NCBI RefSeq assembly: GCF_000731915.1
Contig: NZ_JFDP01000002.1
Span: 1 to 40,871, forward strand
Source of the DNA: Ureaplasma diversum NCTC 246
Lineage (GTDB): Bacteria > Bacillota_I > Bacilli_A > Mycoplasmatales > Mycoplasmoidaceae
Direction of reading: 5' to 3'
DNA length: 40,871 bases
A program made the translations under genes and the position numbers. Shown in pieces: positions 10,257 to 19,189 of this stretch; within the stretch, counting starts at the first letter, position 1; the number at the start of each line of letters is the position of its first letter. The notes below the pieces were generated by a model. It was not told the DNA's origin, did not search any database, and saw only the letters and a program-made list of their open reading frames with translations.

Positions 10257-10838
10257 ATGATTAAAAAACAACAATTAATTAAATTGATCACAAAAACATT
10301 AATAGGATCTACTCTTATTATTACTCCATCTGTATTAGTTGCATCTAATAAAATTAGTAATTTAATTAATAATTTTAAAGTCTATAAAAATGCTTCTAAT
10401 TTTTATGTTTTAGAACTTACTTTAGGTTTGGCTGATTTATCTTTATTAGATATTAAAACAATTAGTTTAACATTTACTAACATTAATGCTAAAGTATCAG
10501 AAACTAAATTATTTCCTTTTCTTAAGGTTACTGATTCAACAATTCGTTTAATCATTGATGAAGCTAATAAATTAAATGATCTTGTTATTACTAAAATCAC
10601 TTTAAAAGATCAACAATTACATTTTGCTGATCATCTTAAAACTAATGAAATTAATCTTAATCAAATCTATGTTGATGAACAAACAAAAATAGCTCTACAT
10701 CAAAGAATTAGTTTAATCGTAGGTTCTGTGGTATTAGGAGTAAGTGTTGTTGTAATATTAATCATTGCTAAATATTACAAAAAGAGAAAACTAAACCAAA
10801 AATTATTACCTACTAAAGATCAAGAAAACAAACAATAA
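10257..10838 (+). CDS. small membrane-anchored extracellular protein, unknown function
   Basis: This 193-residue protein is not recognised by family. It has a hydrophobic signal-anchor at about residues 10-30 (TLIIT...SVLVAS), an external region of roughly 115 residues, and a C-terminal membrane helix at about 147-170 (LIVGSVVLGVSVVVILIIA) followed by a basic cytoplasmic tail KYYKKRK. There is no lipobox Cys. The external part alternates hydrophobic strands (FYVLELTLGL, IKTISLTFTN, TIRLIID, LVITKITLKD), consistent with a beta-sandwich resembling those in the two lipoproteins downstream. It starts 40 bases after the gatB terminator, with only a poor ribosome-binding site (AAGGTTTAAG about 20 bases upstream), so the ATG at 10257 is the least certain point. 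Confidence 0.7.
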   Translation: MIKKQQLIKLITKTLIGSTLIITPSVLVASNKISNLINNFKVYKNASNFYVLELTLGLADLSLLDIKTISLTFTNINAKVSETKLFPFLKVTDSTIRLIIDEANKLNDLVITKITLKDQQLHFADHLKTNEINLNQIYVDEQTKIALHQRISLIVGSVVLGVSVVVILIIAKYYKKRKLNQKLLPTKDQENKQ

Positions 10839-11122
10839 CTTATAAGGTTAGTTTTAACTTATAGCTGATTTAAAAAAATAAATTGTCTAAAAAATCAACA
10901 ATTAGCTAAGACTCGCTACCTTAGAATAAGTAATACAAAAATAATCTAATTAAGTTATTAAAAATATAAACAGATATAATGGTGCTACCACTGATTATGT
11001 CTGTTTTTAATTAAAGAAGTTTTAGTAAGTTATATTTTCTATCAAAAGAGTTGTATTTAAAGCTAAGCAATTTTAAAAAAATAATATAAAATTAATAAGC
11101 TAAAGAAGGGTGTAAATGGCTT
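10839..11122 (+). other. intergenic region with two hairpins and a promoter box
   Basis: No open frame is supported here. Just after the upstream stop codon, TATAAGGTTA (10841-10850) pairs with TAACTTATA (10855-10863), a 9-pair stem with one bulged G and a GTTT loop; it has no U tract on the plus strand. A second, longer hairpin is listed separately at 10969-11008. A -10 like TATAAA at 11085-11090 (in TAATATAAAATT) could drive the downstream lipoprotein pair; no convincing -35 is seen. Confidence 0.5.
10969..11008 (+). terminator. long hairpin with U tract, probable terminator
   Basis: AACAGATATAAT (10969-10980) pairs with ATTATGTCTGTT (10994-11005) over 12 positions including one U-G, and GGTG pairs with CACT (one G-U) above a single bulged G; the loop is CTAC. 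The stem runs into TTTTT. It would stop read-through before the lipoprotein operon. It begins 130 bases after the nearest stop codon, so it could instead be a short structured RNA element. Confidence 0.7.
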
Positions 11123-12832
11123 ATGAAATATAAATCAAAACTTAAATGATTAATTAGTGGTTTAGTACTTTTATCAGCAGCTAGTATAAGTGCAGTTGCT
11201 GTTGCTTGTACTCCTAAAAATAGTAGTCCAACTAAGCCATCAAAGCCAAATGATACAAAAAAGAGCAATCCACAAAACTCATTATCTAAACCATCAGATA
11301 ATAAAGTTTCTACACCTTCAAAACCAAAGCCAAATAATCCTTTATCTAGTCAACCTAAAAAGAATCCTTCTGACACTAAAAAGGATAGTGTAGACAAGAC
11401 TACAAAACCAAGTGATCCTACTAATAATCAAAAAGATAAAGATGAAACCGGTAAGAATAAAGTAGATAAAGATCAAAAAGATCAAAAAGATCAAACTCCT
11501 AAAATGCCAGAAACTAAAAAAGAAGATAAGGATGATAGTTCAAGACAAATGGATGGTGATGGCAAACAAAAATCAGATACACCCAACAAAATGGATGATC
11601 AAAATAAACCCGACAATAGCAATAGTTCAGGTTCTATATCAAATCCAAAGCAACCAGAAGTCCAAAACAAACCAAAAGAATCTGAAAAGATGGAAGATGT
11701 TGCTCCTACAGAGCCAGCTCCTAAAAAAGATGAATCAAAAACTGGAGATGATAAATCTAAACAAAATGGTTTAGAAAGCGATTCTATGGGTTCTAAACCA
11801 AAAGCGGAACAAACTCCTAAAACAAAACTAGACCCACCAACAGATATAAACAACAAAAAAGATAAAGATCCTAAAGAAGATCAAAAACAATCAGAGGGAC
11901 AAAATCAACCGCCAACAAAACAACAACAACAACAACAACAACAAAACGGAATGGGCGGGCAAGATCTAAAACCTAAAGAGACAGATCCGCATCCAAACCA
12001 AAATGGTAGTGGTAACAATGATTCTTCTGCTGAAGAAAATATAGATAAGAGTAAACCTTTATTAAGATTCAAAGATAATCAACCACAAATAGATCTATAT
12101 CCTGGGTCAAACGATGGTGTATTATCATTGGTGTTTCATAAGCAAGATTATAAAGATGAACTGAAAGATAAAAATATAGTTGTTGTCTTAAAAAATGAAA
12201 ACGGAAAAGATAAAGCCCATGCAATCATCCAAAATATAGATGAAAATAATGCTTTTAATTTTGTTTTTAAACCGATTGTAGAATCGGGACGATATAAATT
12301 AGAATCAGCATTCATTTTTAAGAATAATGGTAATAGACCTGATGATAAGAGTATGGTTAATATCGTCCTTACTGAAAGTGATAAAAGTAAAACTATTACC
12401 GTCAAAAAACCACAAGGTAAAAAGCAAATTCCTGATACTGAGAAAAACAAAAAAGCTGCAATTATTACTTTGGCAGAAAGTGATAATAAATTAGAACTAA
12501 GTGTTAAAAGTAAAGAAACCGATACTACAATTAACGGAAAGTATTTAAAGGTTGTCTTGCTCGGTCTTGAAAGAGATAGAGAACAATATAGCACACCTTA
12601 TGACGATATTAGTAAAAATTTATTAATCTCTAATGGAAAAGTAATGATACCTGGATTTGAGATAAGTGAACAAACCAAAAAAACATATTCTCAAATTATT
12701 GTTAAAGTTCTTGGTATCTACGATAATGAAGAAAGCTCAGAAAAATCTAAAACATATAGATTTGACTATGGTGCTGAGAATACCTTAATCGATCCAAACG
12801 ATAACTTAATCCTTATCAAAACTTTAAACTAA
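11123..12832 (+). CDS. low-complexity surface lipoprotein with two C-terminal beta domains
   Basis: A 569-residue lipoprotein. The ATG at 11123 follows GAAGGGTG; the ATG at 11116 is out of frame and closes after five codons. The TGA at codon 9 is Trp. The signal ends in the lipobox VAVAC with the lipidated Cys at residue 29. Residues 30-315 are a very hydrophilic stalk rich in Pro, Lys, Asp, Ser, Asn and Gln, with DQK repeats and an eight-residue Gln run (267-274). The C-terminal part has two similar-looking beta domains (about 320-405 and 443-555), each with a VLSLVF- or LELSVK-type strand followed by an IVVVLKN- or LKVVLLG-type strand. No enzyme motif is seen. It lies 13 bases before the peptidase lipoprotein and is likely co-transcribed with it; a surface-exposed adhesive or binding role is only a guess. 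Confidence 0.82.
11471..11497 (+). repeat. 9-base tandem repeat in lipoprotein stalk
   Basis: GATCAAAAA is repeated at 11471-11479 and 11480-11488, with a partial third copy (GATCAAACT) at 11489-11497, encoding DQK-DQK-DQT. Copy changes would keep the frame and alter stalk length. Confidence 0.8.
11921..11944 (+). repeat. (CAA)8 trinucleotide tract, polyglutamine
   Basis: Eight uninterrupted CAA codons encode Gln267-Gln274 of the lipoprotein. Being in frame and a multiple of three, slippage would change tract length without switching the gene off. The surrounding stalk uses mixed codons, so the pure CAA run is a true simple-sequence repeat and not just a Gln-rich segment. Confidence 0.95.
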
Positions 12833-12845
12833 TAAGGAAATAGCA

Positions 12846-15155
12846 ATGACCAAAAACAAAAGAATATTTTTATTAAGTGGTATTAGTGTTCTAGCTACAA
12901 CAGGGATAATAGCAGTTGCAGCATCTTGTACAAATGAACAAAAAGTTGATGACAAAAAAGTAGATAACCAAACAAAAACTAACAAAGGTTTAGTAACTAA
13001 TACAACAAGAAATAATAACCCATCAAACAAAAATAAGTTCAATGTAACTTTACATTCAAGTGTTTTAAATTATGTTGATCAAAAACATAATTTATTATTA
13101 AATGTAGGTTCTGAATATGCACGAAAAGTTGTTGAAGTTGAATTAAAACCAAATAGTTCTAGTTCTAATGCATCATCTATTAAATCAACTAAAGTAGCGA
13201 GTGATACTAAAGGTGATACTACAGTTGTATTTAGTGGTTTAGAACATAATAAAAGCTATTATGTATCTGCAGTTAATATTTATGAAGATCTAAGAAAGAC
13301 TACTCCTATTGTATCTAATTCTTATTTAGAAAATGTGCTGGTTGTAAAAACTCCATCTAATAACAAAGAGCAAAGTTCAAATAAACAAATAGAACCTGAT
13401 GATAAACAAAGTTCAAATGATCAAACAAAACAAAATGAACAACCAAACCCTAGCGATCAAAAGGATAGTGGATCACCAACAGAAACACCAACACCTAATA
13501 AACAAATGAACTTTGATGATAAGAAGGGTTCTAATGATAAAACGGATAATCAAAACAATAATGAATCATCAACTAATAACTTAAATTCTAATAGTCAAAC
13601 AAGTCCTGTCCCTGATCCAAACAATTCTGTTCCTAAATTAAATAATTCAAATCCTGGTTTTGATCCTAATGTTCAGCCTGATCTTAATGCTTTACTTGAA
13701 CAATTTAAAAAACAAAGAGAACAAGCAGATAGATTAAACCGACCAGCTTCTAAAGTGCTTGAAAATTTAAAAATAAAAGAAGATGAAGCATATAAAAAGA
13801 TAAAGAATAGATCTTTTGCTATTGGTTTTAATAGTGTTGATTATGCTAAAGAGGATAATGGTGGAATTAATCAATCAGTAATTCCTTTTGAGCCAACAGG
13901 AACTGGATGATTATTAGATTATGCCTGAAAAGATGGTAAAGAAAACTCTGATGAATTAATGCTTTATATTGCAACAAATGCCCATGTATACAAGCGAGCT
14001 TTCAATGCAATTAAAGATGATGAGAAACATAGAAATAAATTCCCTGAATACTTTACACAAGATAATCAAAAACAAGCGAAAATTGATAGTTTTGTATTAG
14101 CGATTCCTAAAAAGGATGCAGATCTTAATGCTATCGAATCAGGTACTAGTTATGGTACTACAAATGATCTTAAATATTTCATCAACACTAAGGATAGTGC
14201 TACATTTAGTTTAGATAAAGGATCTAAACAAATCACATTTGATGATAGTAAAGTATTTGAAAACCCAAGAACAGTTTTTGTAGCCTTAAATATTTTTGAT
14301 CAAGAAAATAATGATAAGTTAATTGATAAACTTAATAATCATGCTGAAAGAAAATACATAGCTAAAGATTTTGCAGTTTTTGGTTTAAAAGTTAAATACA
14401 AAGAACTTGAGCAAAAAGCAAAAATTAACGATAAATACAAATTATTATTAGAACATATTAATAACGCTACAAAATCTGTAGATGAAGATATTAAGAAATT
14501 CTCAGATAACAAGCACCCTAACCATGATCAAGGTTCAGTTCCTTATCTAAGTCTAGATTACCCATCAATTTGAGAAGATCAAAACAAACCAGAATCTGAA
14601 AAACTAAATAAGGACAAATATAAAATTGATGATAAAACATCTTTAAATACTCAAAGAGCTTATATTGCTGGTTTTCCAGGAATGAATGGAAAACAAATGT
14701 TATGAAGAAATTATCCAAAGAATTCTAATATCCCAAACGATGTTTTTAGTAGATCTAGTTTCTTTAAAGGACAACAAATTGAACATATTTTAGATGCTAA
14801 TACAACAGCTTCAGGATTTGGTTTTAATGCCTTTGTAGATTATAGTAGTATCTTCTTTGGTGCTTCTGGTTCATTAGTAGTTAATGAATATGGTTTACCG
14901 ATTGGTATTTATTCAACTATTACTAGAGTTGATAATGAAAAGGATGTAAGCAAAAGGGGTGGGTTTACTTTCTTAGTTCAAGTACATGATGATAATGAAA
15001 AAGGACCAGCACACAATCTAATTGATGGTTCAGATAAAGATAAATTCCCTAAACAATTTAAATCTTATCGTGAAAACTTAAAATGACTTAGTGAACAAGA
15101 AAATTCTGAGTTTAAAGGATTTAATAAAACAGCAATCTTTAAATCTGGAGTTTAA
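12846..15155 (+). CDS. lipoprotein with DUF31 trypsin-like serine peptidase domain
   Basis: A 769-residue lipoprotein with lipobox AVAASC (Cys28), preceded by AAGGAAA. Residues about 64-168 look like an FN3/Ig-type beta domain (GLEHNKSYYVSAVNIYED). Residues 169-282 are an Asn/Ser/Gln/Pro-rich linker, then a charged helix (about 283-325). From about 330 the sequence matches the mycoplasma DUF31 peptidase family: GTGWLLDYAW, ATNAHV (His380), KDFAVFGL (Asp508) and FFGASGSLVVNEYGLPIGIY (Ser674), a plausible chymotrypsin-fold triad. TGA codons at 13908 and later are Trp. Known DUF31 members include the immunoglobulin-cleaving MIP proteins of other mycoplasmas; the substrate here is unknown. A terminator follows at 15174. 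Confidence 0.85.
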
Positions 15156-15173
15156 GAGTTAGTTATTAATCTT

Positions 15174-15214
15174 AAAACAACTTTCTAAAAATACTTTATG
15201 GAGGGTTGTTTTTT
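15174..15214 (+). terminator. Rho-independent terminator after peptidase lipoprotein
   Basis: AAAACAAC (15174-15181) pairs with GTTGTTTT (15205-15212), 8 base pairs over a 23-base loop, with T residues continuing to 15214. It starts 19 bases after the stop codon. The large loop makes it weaker than the gatB terminator. Confidence 0.65.
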
Positions 15215-15318
15215 GATTCTTGATAGTTAAACAAAACTTAAACTTAATGAATATATTTAATTATTAAGTGGATAAATTTTGTCGTGTATAATCTTTTTTG
15301 ATAAAAACGATTTATTAG

Positions 15319-15600
15319 TTTTTTTATTTAAAGACTTCCTTCAAGTTATTGAATTTTATCAATATTGATTCTAAAACAAAGACAATAAACATTGAATTAG
15401 AATATGGTATAAGACCTTTATTTGATGCAGATGAAGGAGTTATGAAACGTCCAGTAGATGTGCCAACTAGTCTTTCTGAAAACAATGCCATATTCTTATT
15501 AGATATAGATAAAGTTGAAGATTTAAGCGAATACAGTCTTAAATTCGATTTTAAAACAACAGAAAACAAAAAACTGTTCCATTGAGATTCACTTCCTTAA
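15319..15600 (+). pseudogene. fragment of a surface-protein gene (probable remnant)
   Basis: The frame is open from just after a TAG (15316-15318) to TAA at 15598-15600, with one TGA read as Trp at 15583-15585 (ending FHWDSLP). There is no ATG start, signal peptide or ribosome-binding site; only a TTG at 15349 could begin it. The sequence has strand-like segments (KTINIELEYG, NAIFLLDIDKV, YSLKFDFKTT) that resemble by eye the beta domains in the two lipoproteins upstream. I read it as the remains of a third lipoprotein of this kind. A short unannotated protein is the alternative. The rest of 15156-15687 holds only a terminator and a promoter candidate. Confidence 0.5.
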
Positions 15601-15651
15601 AATCAATAAATCTAAAAGCTAACTTTTTATTTTTTAAGCTAGTTAAATTTA

Positions 15652-15657
15652 TATAAT
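15652..15657 (+). promoter_or_regulatory. candidate -10 box for the DNA methyltransferase
   Basis: TATAAT at 15652-15657 lies 30 bases before the methyltransferase start. No recognisable -35 sits 17 bases upstream. A second, poorer box (TATAAA, in GATATAAAATAGG) is nearer the gene. Confidence 0.45.
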
Positions 15658-15687
15658 TTAACAATAGATATAAAATAGGTTTTAGTA

Positions 15688-16761
15688 ATGACACAGAAGT
15701 ATTTAAATACTATTATGCTAGGAGATGCTACTGAAAAACTTAAAGAGTTAGATGATGATAGCATTGATCTAATTTTTGCAGATCCACCATATTTTATGCA
15801 AACAACAGGAACTTTATTAAGATTTGATGGTTCTGTTTTTGATGGGATTGATGATGAATGAGATAAGTTTGATGATTATGAAGCTTATGACCAATTCTCT
15901 CTTAGTTGATTAAAAGAGTGTAAAAGAGTTCTTAAAAAGGATGGTTCATTATTTGTTATTGGATCATTTCAAAACATCTACCGAATCGGATATCATCTCC
16001 AAAACCTAGGTTTTTGATTTATTAATGACATTATTTGAAACAAAAAGAATCCAGTTCCTAATTTTGCTGGAACAAGATTATGTAATGCTCATGAAACGAT
16101 TCTTTGAGTAGTTAAAAATAAGAATGCTAAGTTTACTTTTAACTACAAAACATTAAAAGCATTAAATAATAACAAACAAGAACGTTCAGTTTGAGATATA
16201 GCTATTTGTTCAGGTAATGAACGATTAAAAGATGTTAATAACAAAAAACTTCATTCAACTCAAAAACCTTATGAACTTCTAGAAAAAATCGTTATTGCAG
16301 CTTCAAAACCAAATGATATTGTTTTAGATCCATTCCTTGGAACAGGAACAACTGCAGCTGCAGCTAAATATAATAACCGAAATTGAATTGGAATTGAAAA
16401 AGACCCAAGTTATGTTCAAGCAGCATTTGATCGGATCAATGCAATTATTCCAACTATTAATGATTACAACTCTTTAAAACTAGAAACTAAACCACCAAGA
16501 ATAAGTATTGAACAACTAATAGCTGCAAATTATTTATTTGTCAACGAAACACTTTATTCAAAAGATCAAATGTTTCAATGTAAACTACTAGCTAATGGTA
16601 AGGTTGTATTTGAAGATAATGAACCCTTATCAATCCATAAAATGAGTGCATTCTTTCTAAACCAAATTAATCATAACGGATGAGATTACTTTTATGTTTT
16701 AAGAGATAATCATCTTGTTAGTATTAATGATTTAAGATATCAATATGTAAATAATAACTAA
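15688..16761 (+). CDS. solitary CcrM/HinfI-type adenine-N6 DNA methyltransferase
   Basis: A 357-residue beta-class methyltransferase: the catalytic motif DPPY (residues 32-35, in LIFADPPY) comes before the AdoMet motif DPFLGTGTT (Phe216-Gly218-Gly220). LHSTQKPYELLEKI, just ahead of that motif, is typical of the HinfI/CcrM group, which methylates adenine in GANTC. The C-terminal part (about 270-350) contains SIHKMSAFFLNQ, NGWDYF and INDLRYQY, matching the C-terminal (RAMA-like) domain of CcrM. No restriction endonuclease gene adjoins it, so it looks like an orphan enzyme that could influence gene regulation or replication. GANTC specificity is inferred from the family. Several TGA codons are Trp. 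A weak AGGTTTTAGTA precedes the start. It converges on rplQ. Confidence 0.88.
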
Positions 16762-16782
16762 TCAATTTAAATCTTAAGTAAA

Positions 16783-16820
16783 CAAAAAACTCATAACCAT
16801 CTAAGGCTATGAGTTTGTTT
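16783..16820. terminator. bidirectional terminator between methyltransferase and rplQ
   Basis: AAACTCATA (16787-16795) pairs perfectly with TATGAGTTT (16808-16816), and an inner CC/GG adds stability. A T tract follows on the plus strand and an A tract precedes the stem, giving a U tract for minus-strand transcripts too. It therefore serves both convergent units. Confidence 0.88.
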
Positions 16821-16834
16821 TTATTAATTTAGAA

Positions 16835-17194
16835 TTATACTAATTGTAAAACAGCTTCTTCAGTGTTGTCCCCTGGTCTTGTACCAAGTTTAATAACACG
16901 AGTATAACCACCGTTTCGATTAGCGTACTTAGGACCAAGATCGTTAAATAGTTTTTGTAAAAGTTGGTCAGCACTTAAATCTTTTGTATTCATTAAGATT
17001 GCTGCAGCTGCACGTCTTGATGCTAAAGTGTTTTTCTTCGCAAGCGTAATGATGTGATCAACATGACGTTGTGTTTCTTTAGCTTTGGTTTTTGTTGTTA
17101 CAATTGAACCATAACTAATTACATCACTAACTTGTTGACGGCTTACCATTTTACGTCATGCACGCGTTTTACCTGGTTTGTTAATGTAACTCAT
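16835..17194 (-). CDS. rplQ: 50S ribosomal protein L17
   Basis: L17 is the last gene of the ribosomal supercluster and lies at the exit-tunnel side of the 50S subunit. With TGA read as Trp, the start at 17194 gives MSYINKPGKTRAWRKMVSRQQ and a 119-residue protein; starting at the internal MVSRQQ would lose a conserved basic N-terminus. The NRNGGYTRVIKLGTRPGDNTEEAV motif region is diagnostic. AAGGAGATAG precedes the start. Downstream there is a bidirectional terminator and not the ecfA genes commonly found after rplQ. Confidence 0.96.
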
Positions 17195-17217
17195 AGCTAT
17201 CTCCTTATTCTTATCTA

Positions 17218-18201
17218 TTAATCTTTTTTAAGGTCTAGCCCACGTTCAGCTAGCTTACGAATAATTTCAGTAACTGATTTTCGCCCTAGATTTTTAATTT
17301 TTTCTAGTTGTGATTTTGTCATTTCAATTAACTCAGCAGTTGAATTAATTCCTGATTGTTTTAAAGCATTATATGCACGAACAGTTAAATCTAAATCATC
17401 AATTTGGATTGAAGCGTTAACTCGTTTCTCTTCTTCTTCACGTTCTCTTGTTACAATTAATTCTTTAATTCGTTCATTAATATTAACAATTGGTTGAACG
17501 TGTTCTTGTAAGATTCTTGCTGCAATTGCAATTGCATCAGATCCAGATATTGTTCCATTTGTAGCAATATCAATTGTTAAGATTTCAGATACTGAGTTCT
17601 TAGAATCCTTAATTGTTTCAACATTGTAAGCAAAGTGAATGACTGGTGAATAGTTTGAATCTGTTGGAATCATGTTTAGTGTTGGTACTAAATCTTTATT
17701 AGCAATAAAGTCAACACGTCCCCGACCAGTCTTTGCATAAATTTCGATTTCAAGATCAACTTTTTCAGTTACTTCAGCAATAAATAAGTCTGGGTTAACA
17801 ATTTCAAACCCAACTGGACATACAATATCAGCTGCTGTAATAATTCCAGGACCATCAAAACGAATTGTTAATTTTGGTCACTTATCAATAATTAAATTTT
17901 CAAAGTATTCTTCATTGAAAATATCAGTATTAATCTTAATCGCTAATCCTTTTAAATTTAAAATGATGTGCGTTAAATCTTCCTTTACTCCTTGAATGCC
18001 TTGGAACTCGTGTGATTTACCACCGAATTTAACTGCAAACATTGATGCTCCAGGAATTGAAGATAAGCAAATTCGACGTAATGCGTTCCCTAACGTATCA
18101 CCAAATCCTGTTTCTAATGGGTGGATTTTAATTTGAGTACGGTTTGTACTTGTTTCAGTGATCGTAGGTACATCAATATTGTACTTTAAAAATTTTTGCA
18201 T
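17218..18201 (-). CDS. rpoA: RNA polymerase alpha subunit
   Basis: Alpha dimerises to nucleate RNA polymerase, and its C-terminal domain contacts UP elements and activators. The 327-residue frame is continuous with TGA at 17878-17880 as Trp (IIDKWPKLTIRF). The N-terminal domain shows [20 protein letters not shown], the dimerisation helix; the C-terminal domain (about 260-320) has [21 protein letters not shown] and [16 protein letters not shown]. Length is normal. It lies between rpsK and rplQ as in the classical alpha operon. Confidence 0.97.
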
Positions 18202-18250
18202 TAATTCGCTTCTCCTTGCGTGTATTTAAACATGTTATTGAAATCAGTCA

Positions 18251-18616
18251 TTAACGTGGTTTTTTAGGTGGTCTACATCCGTTGTGTGGAATTGGTGTCA
18301 CATCACGAATCTTACTTACTTCAAGACCTGCTGCTTGTAAACTACGGATTGCAGTGTCCCGGCTTGCACCTGTTCCATTAATACGAACTTCAACACTTCT
18401 TAAACCCATTTCAATACAAGCTTTAGCAGCAGCTTCAGCTGCTACACCAGCTGAATAAGGTGTTTTCTTCTTTGAACCCTTGTAGCCAATTGAACCTGAA
18501 GAAGCTCATGAAAGGACATTTCCTTGTTCATCAGCAAGTGTGATGATTGAATTGTTTTTTGTTGCATGAATGTATGCAACACCATTCGTGAAACTAAGTT
18601 TTTTCTTTTTAGCCAT
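18251..18616 (-). CDS. rpsK: 30S ribosomal protein S11
   Basis: S11 lies in the 30S platform near the mRNA exit and the Shine-Dalgarno helix. The 121-residue protein begins [20 protein letters not shown] and contains [40 protein letters not shown] and the C-terminal [16 protein letters not shown]. The Trp in LSWASS is encoded by TGA. It is followed by rpoA after 49 bases. GGAAAATACA upstream is a modest ribosome-binding site. Confidence 0.97.
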
Positions 18617-18640
18617 CTGTTGTATTTTCCTTTCAAGCTA

Positions 18641-19039
18641 TTATCTAGATTCAATCTTCTTATTAGCAACCGTTTTTCTTGGTCCTTTACGTGTACGAGC
18701 ATTAGTTTTAGTTCTTTGCCCACGCACTGGTAAACCACGACGGTGACGGATTCCACGATAAGATGCAATTTCCATTAATCGTTTAATGTTCATTGCTACT
18801 GTACGACGTAAATCCCCTTCTAGTTGTAACTTATCACCATTAATCGTTACATATTCAAGAGCAACACGACGGATGTCAGCAATTTGTTGTTCAGCTAAAT
18901 CCTTAACACGGATGTTTTCATCAATGTTAGCTAGTTTTAAAATTGCTTTTGCAGTTGATTTTCCGATTCCATAAATATATGTTAATGAAATCACTACTCG
19001 TTTATCATTAGGAATATCTACTCCCAAAATACGTGCCAT
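18641..19039 (-). CDS. rpsM: 30S ribosomal protein S13
   Basis: S13 sits in the 30S head and contacts P-site tRNA and the 50S subunit. The 132-residue protein begins [19 protein letters not shown] and has the helix-hairpin region [13 protein letters not shown] and the tail [32 protein letters not shown]. Length is slightly above the usual 120 because of a short C-terminal extension. AAAGGATAG precedes the ATG. Confidence 0.97.
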   Translation of the reverse strand: MARILGVDIPNDKRVVISLTYIYGIGKSTAKAILKLANIDENIRVKDLAEQQIADIRRVALEYVTINGDKLQLEGDLRRTVAMNIKRLMEIASYRGIRHRRGLPVRGQRTKTNARTRKGPRKTVANKKIESR

Positions 19040-19058
19040 ATTCTACTATCCTTTCGTT

Positions 19059-19172
19059 TTATCCTTGACGTTGTTTGTGTTTTGGATTTGCACAAATTAC
19101 ACGCACAACATTTTTTCTTTTAATAATTTTGCAATCTTTGCAGATCGCTTTTACTGAAGCTCTAACTTTCAT
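19059..19172 (-). CDS. rpmJ: 50S ribosomal protein L36
   Basis: This 37-codon gene encodes the smallest 50S protein. It reads [20 protein letters not shown] and then [16 protein letters not shown]. The zinc ligands C-x2-C...C...H (Cys11, Cys14, Cys27, His32) of the zinc-binding form are all present. It lies between infA and rpsM in the standard order, with AAAGGATAAG ahead of its ATG. Confidence 0.95.
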   Translation of the reverse strand: MKVRASVKAICKDCKIIKRKNVVRVICANPKHKQRQG

Positions 19173-19189
19173 TAAAACTTATCCTTTCG

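Noticed and set aside
10905-10925. Small hairpin CTAAG/CTTAG as part of a tRNA
   Set aside because: No cloverleaf or TTCRA T-arm is found; tRNA and rRNA genes were not recognised anywhere in the window.
11190-11774. Alternative frames inside the lipoprotein stalk
   Set aside because: They are short frames rich in I, L, Q and N, produced by low-complexity DNA; they lack start signals and the true frame is supported by lipobox and C-terminal domains.
11123-15155. Standard MIB-MIP immunoglobulin-cleaving system
   Set aside because: The DUF31 peptidase part fits, but the neighbour does not look like MIB in sequence or domain layout, so only the peptidase family is claimed.
15600-15650. AAGCTA direct repeat as an insertion-site duplication
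   Set aside because: Six bases in AT-rich DNA are expected by chance and no transposase or inverted repeat is near.
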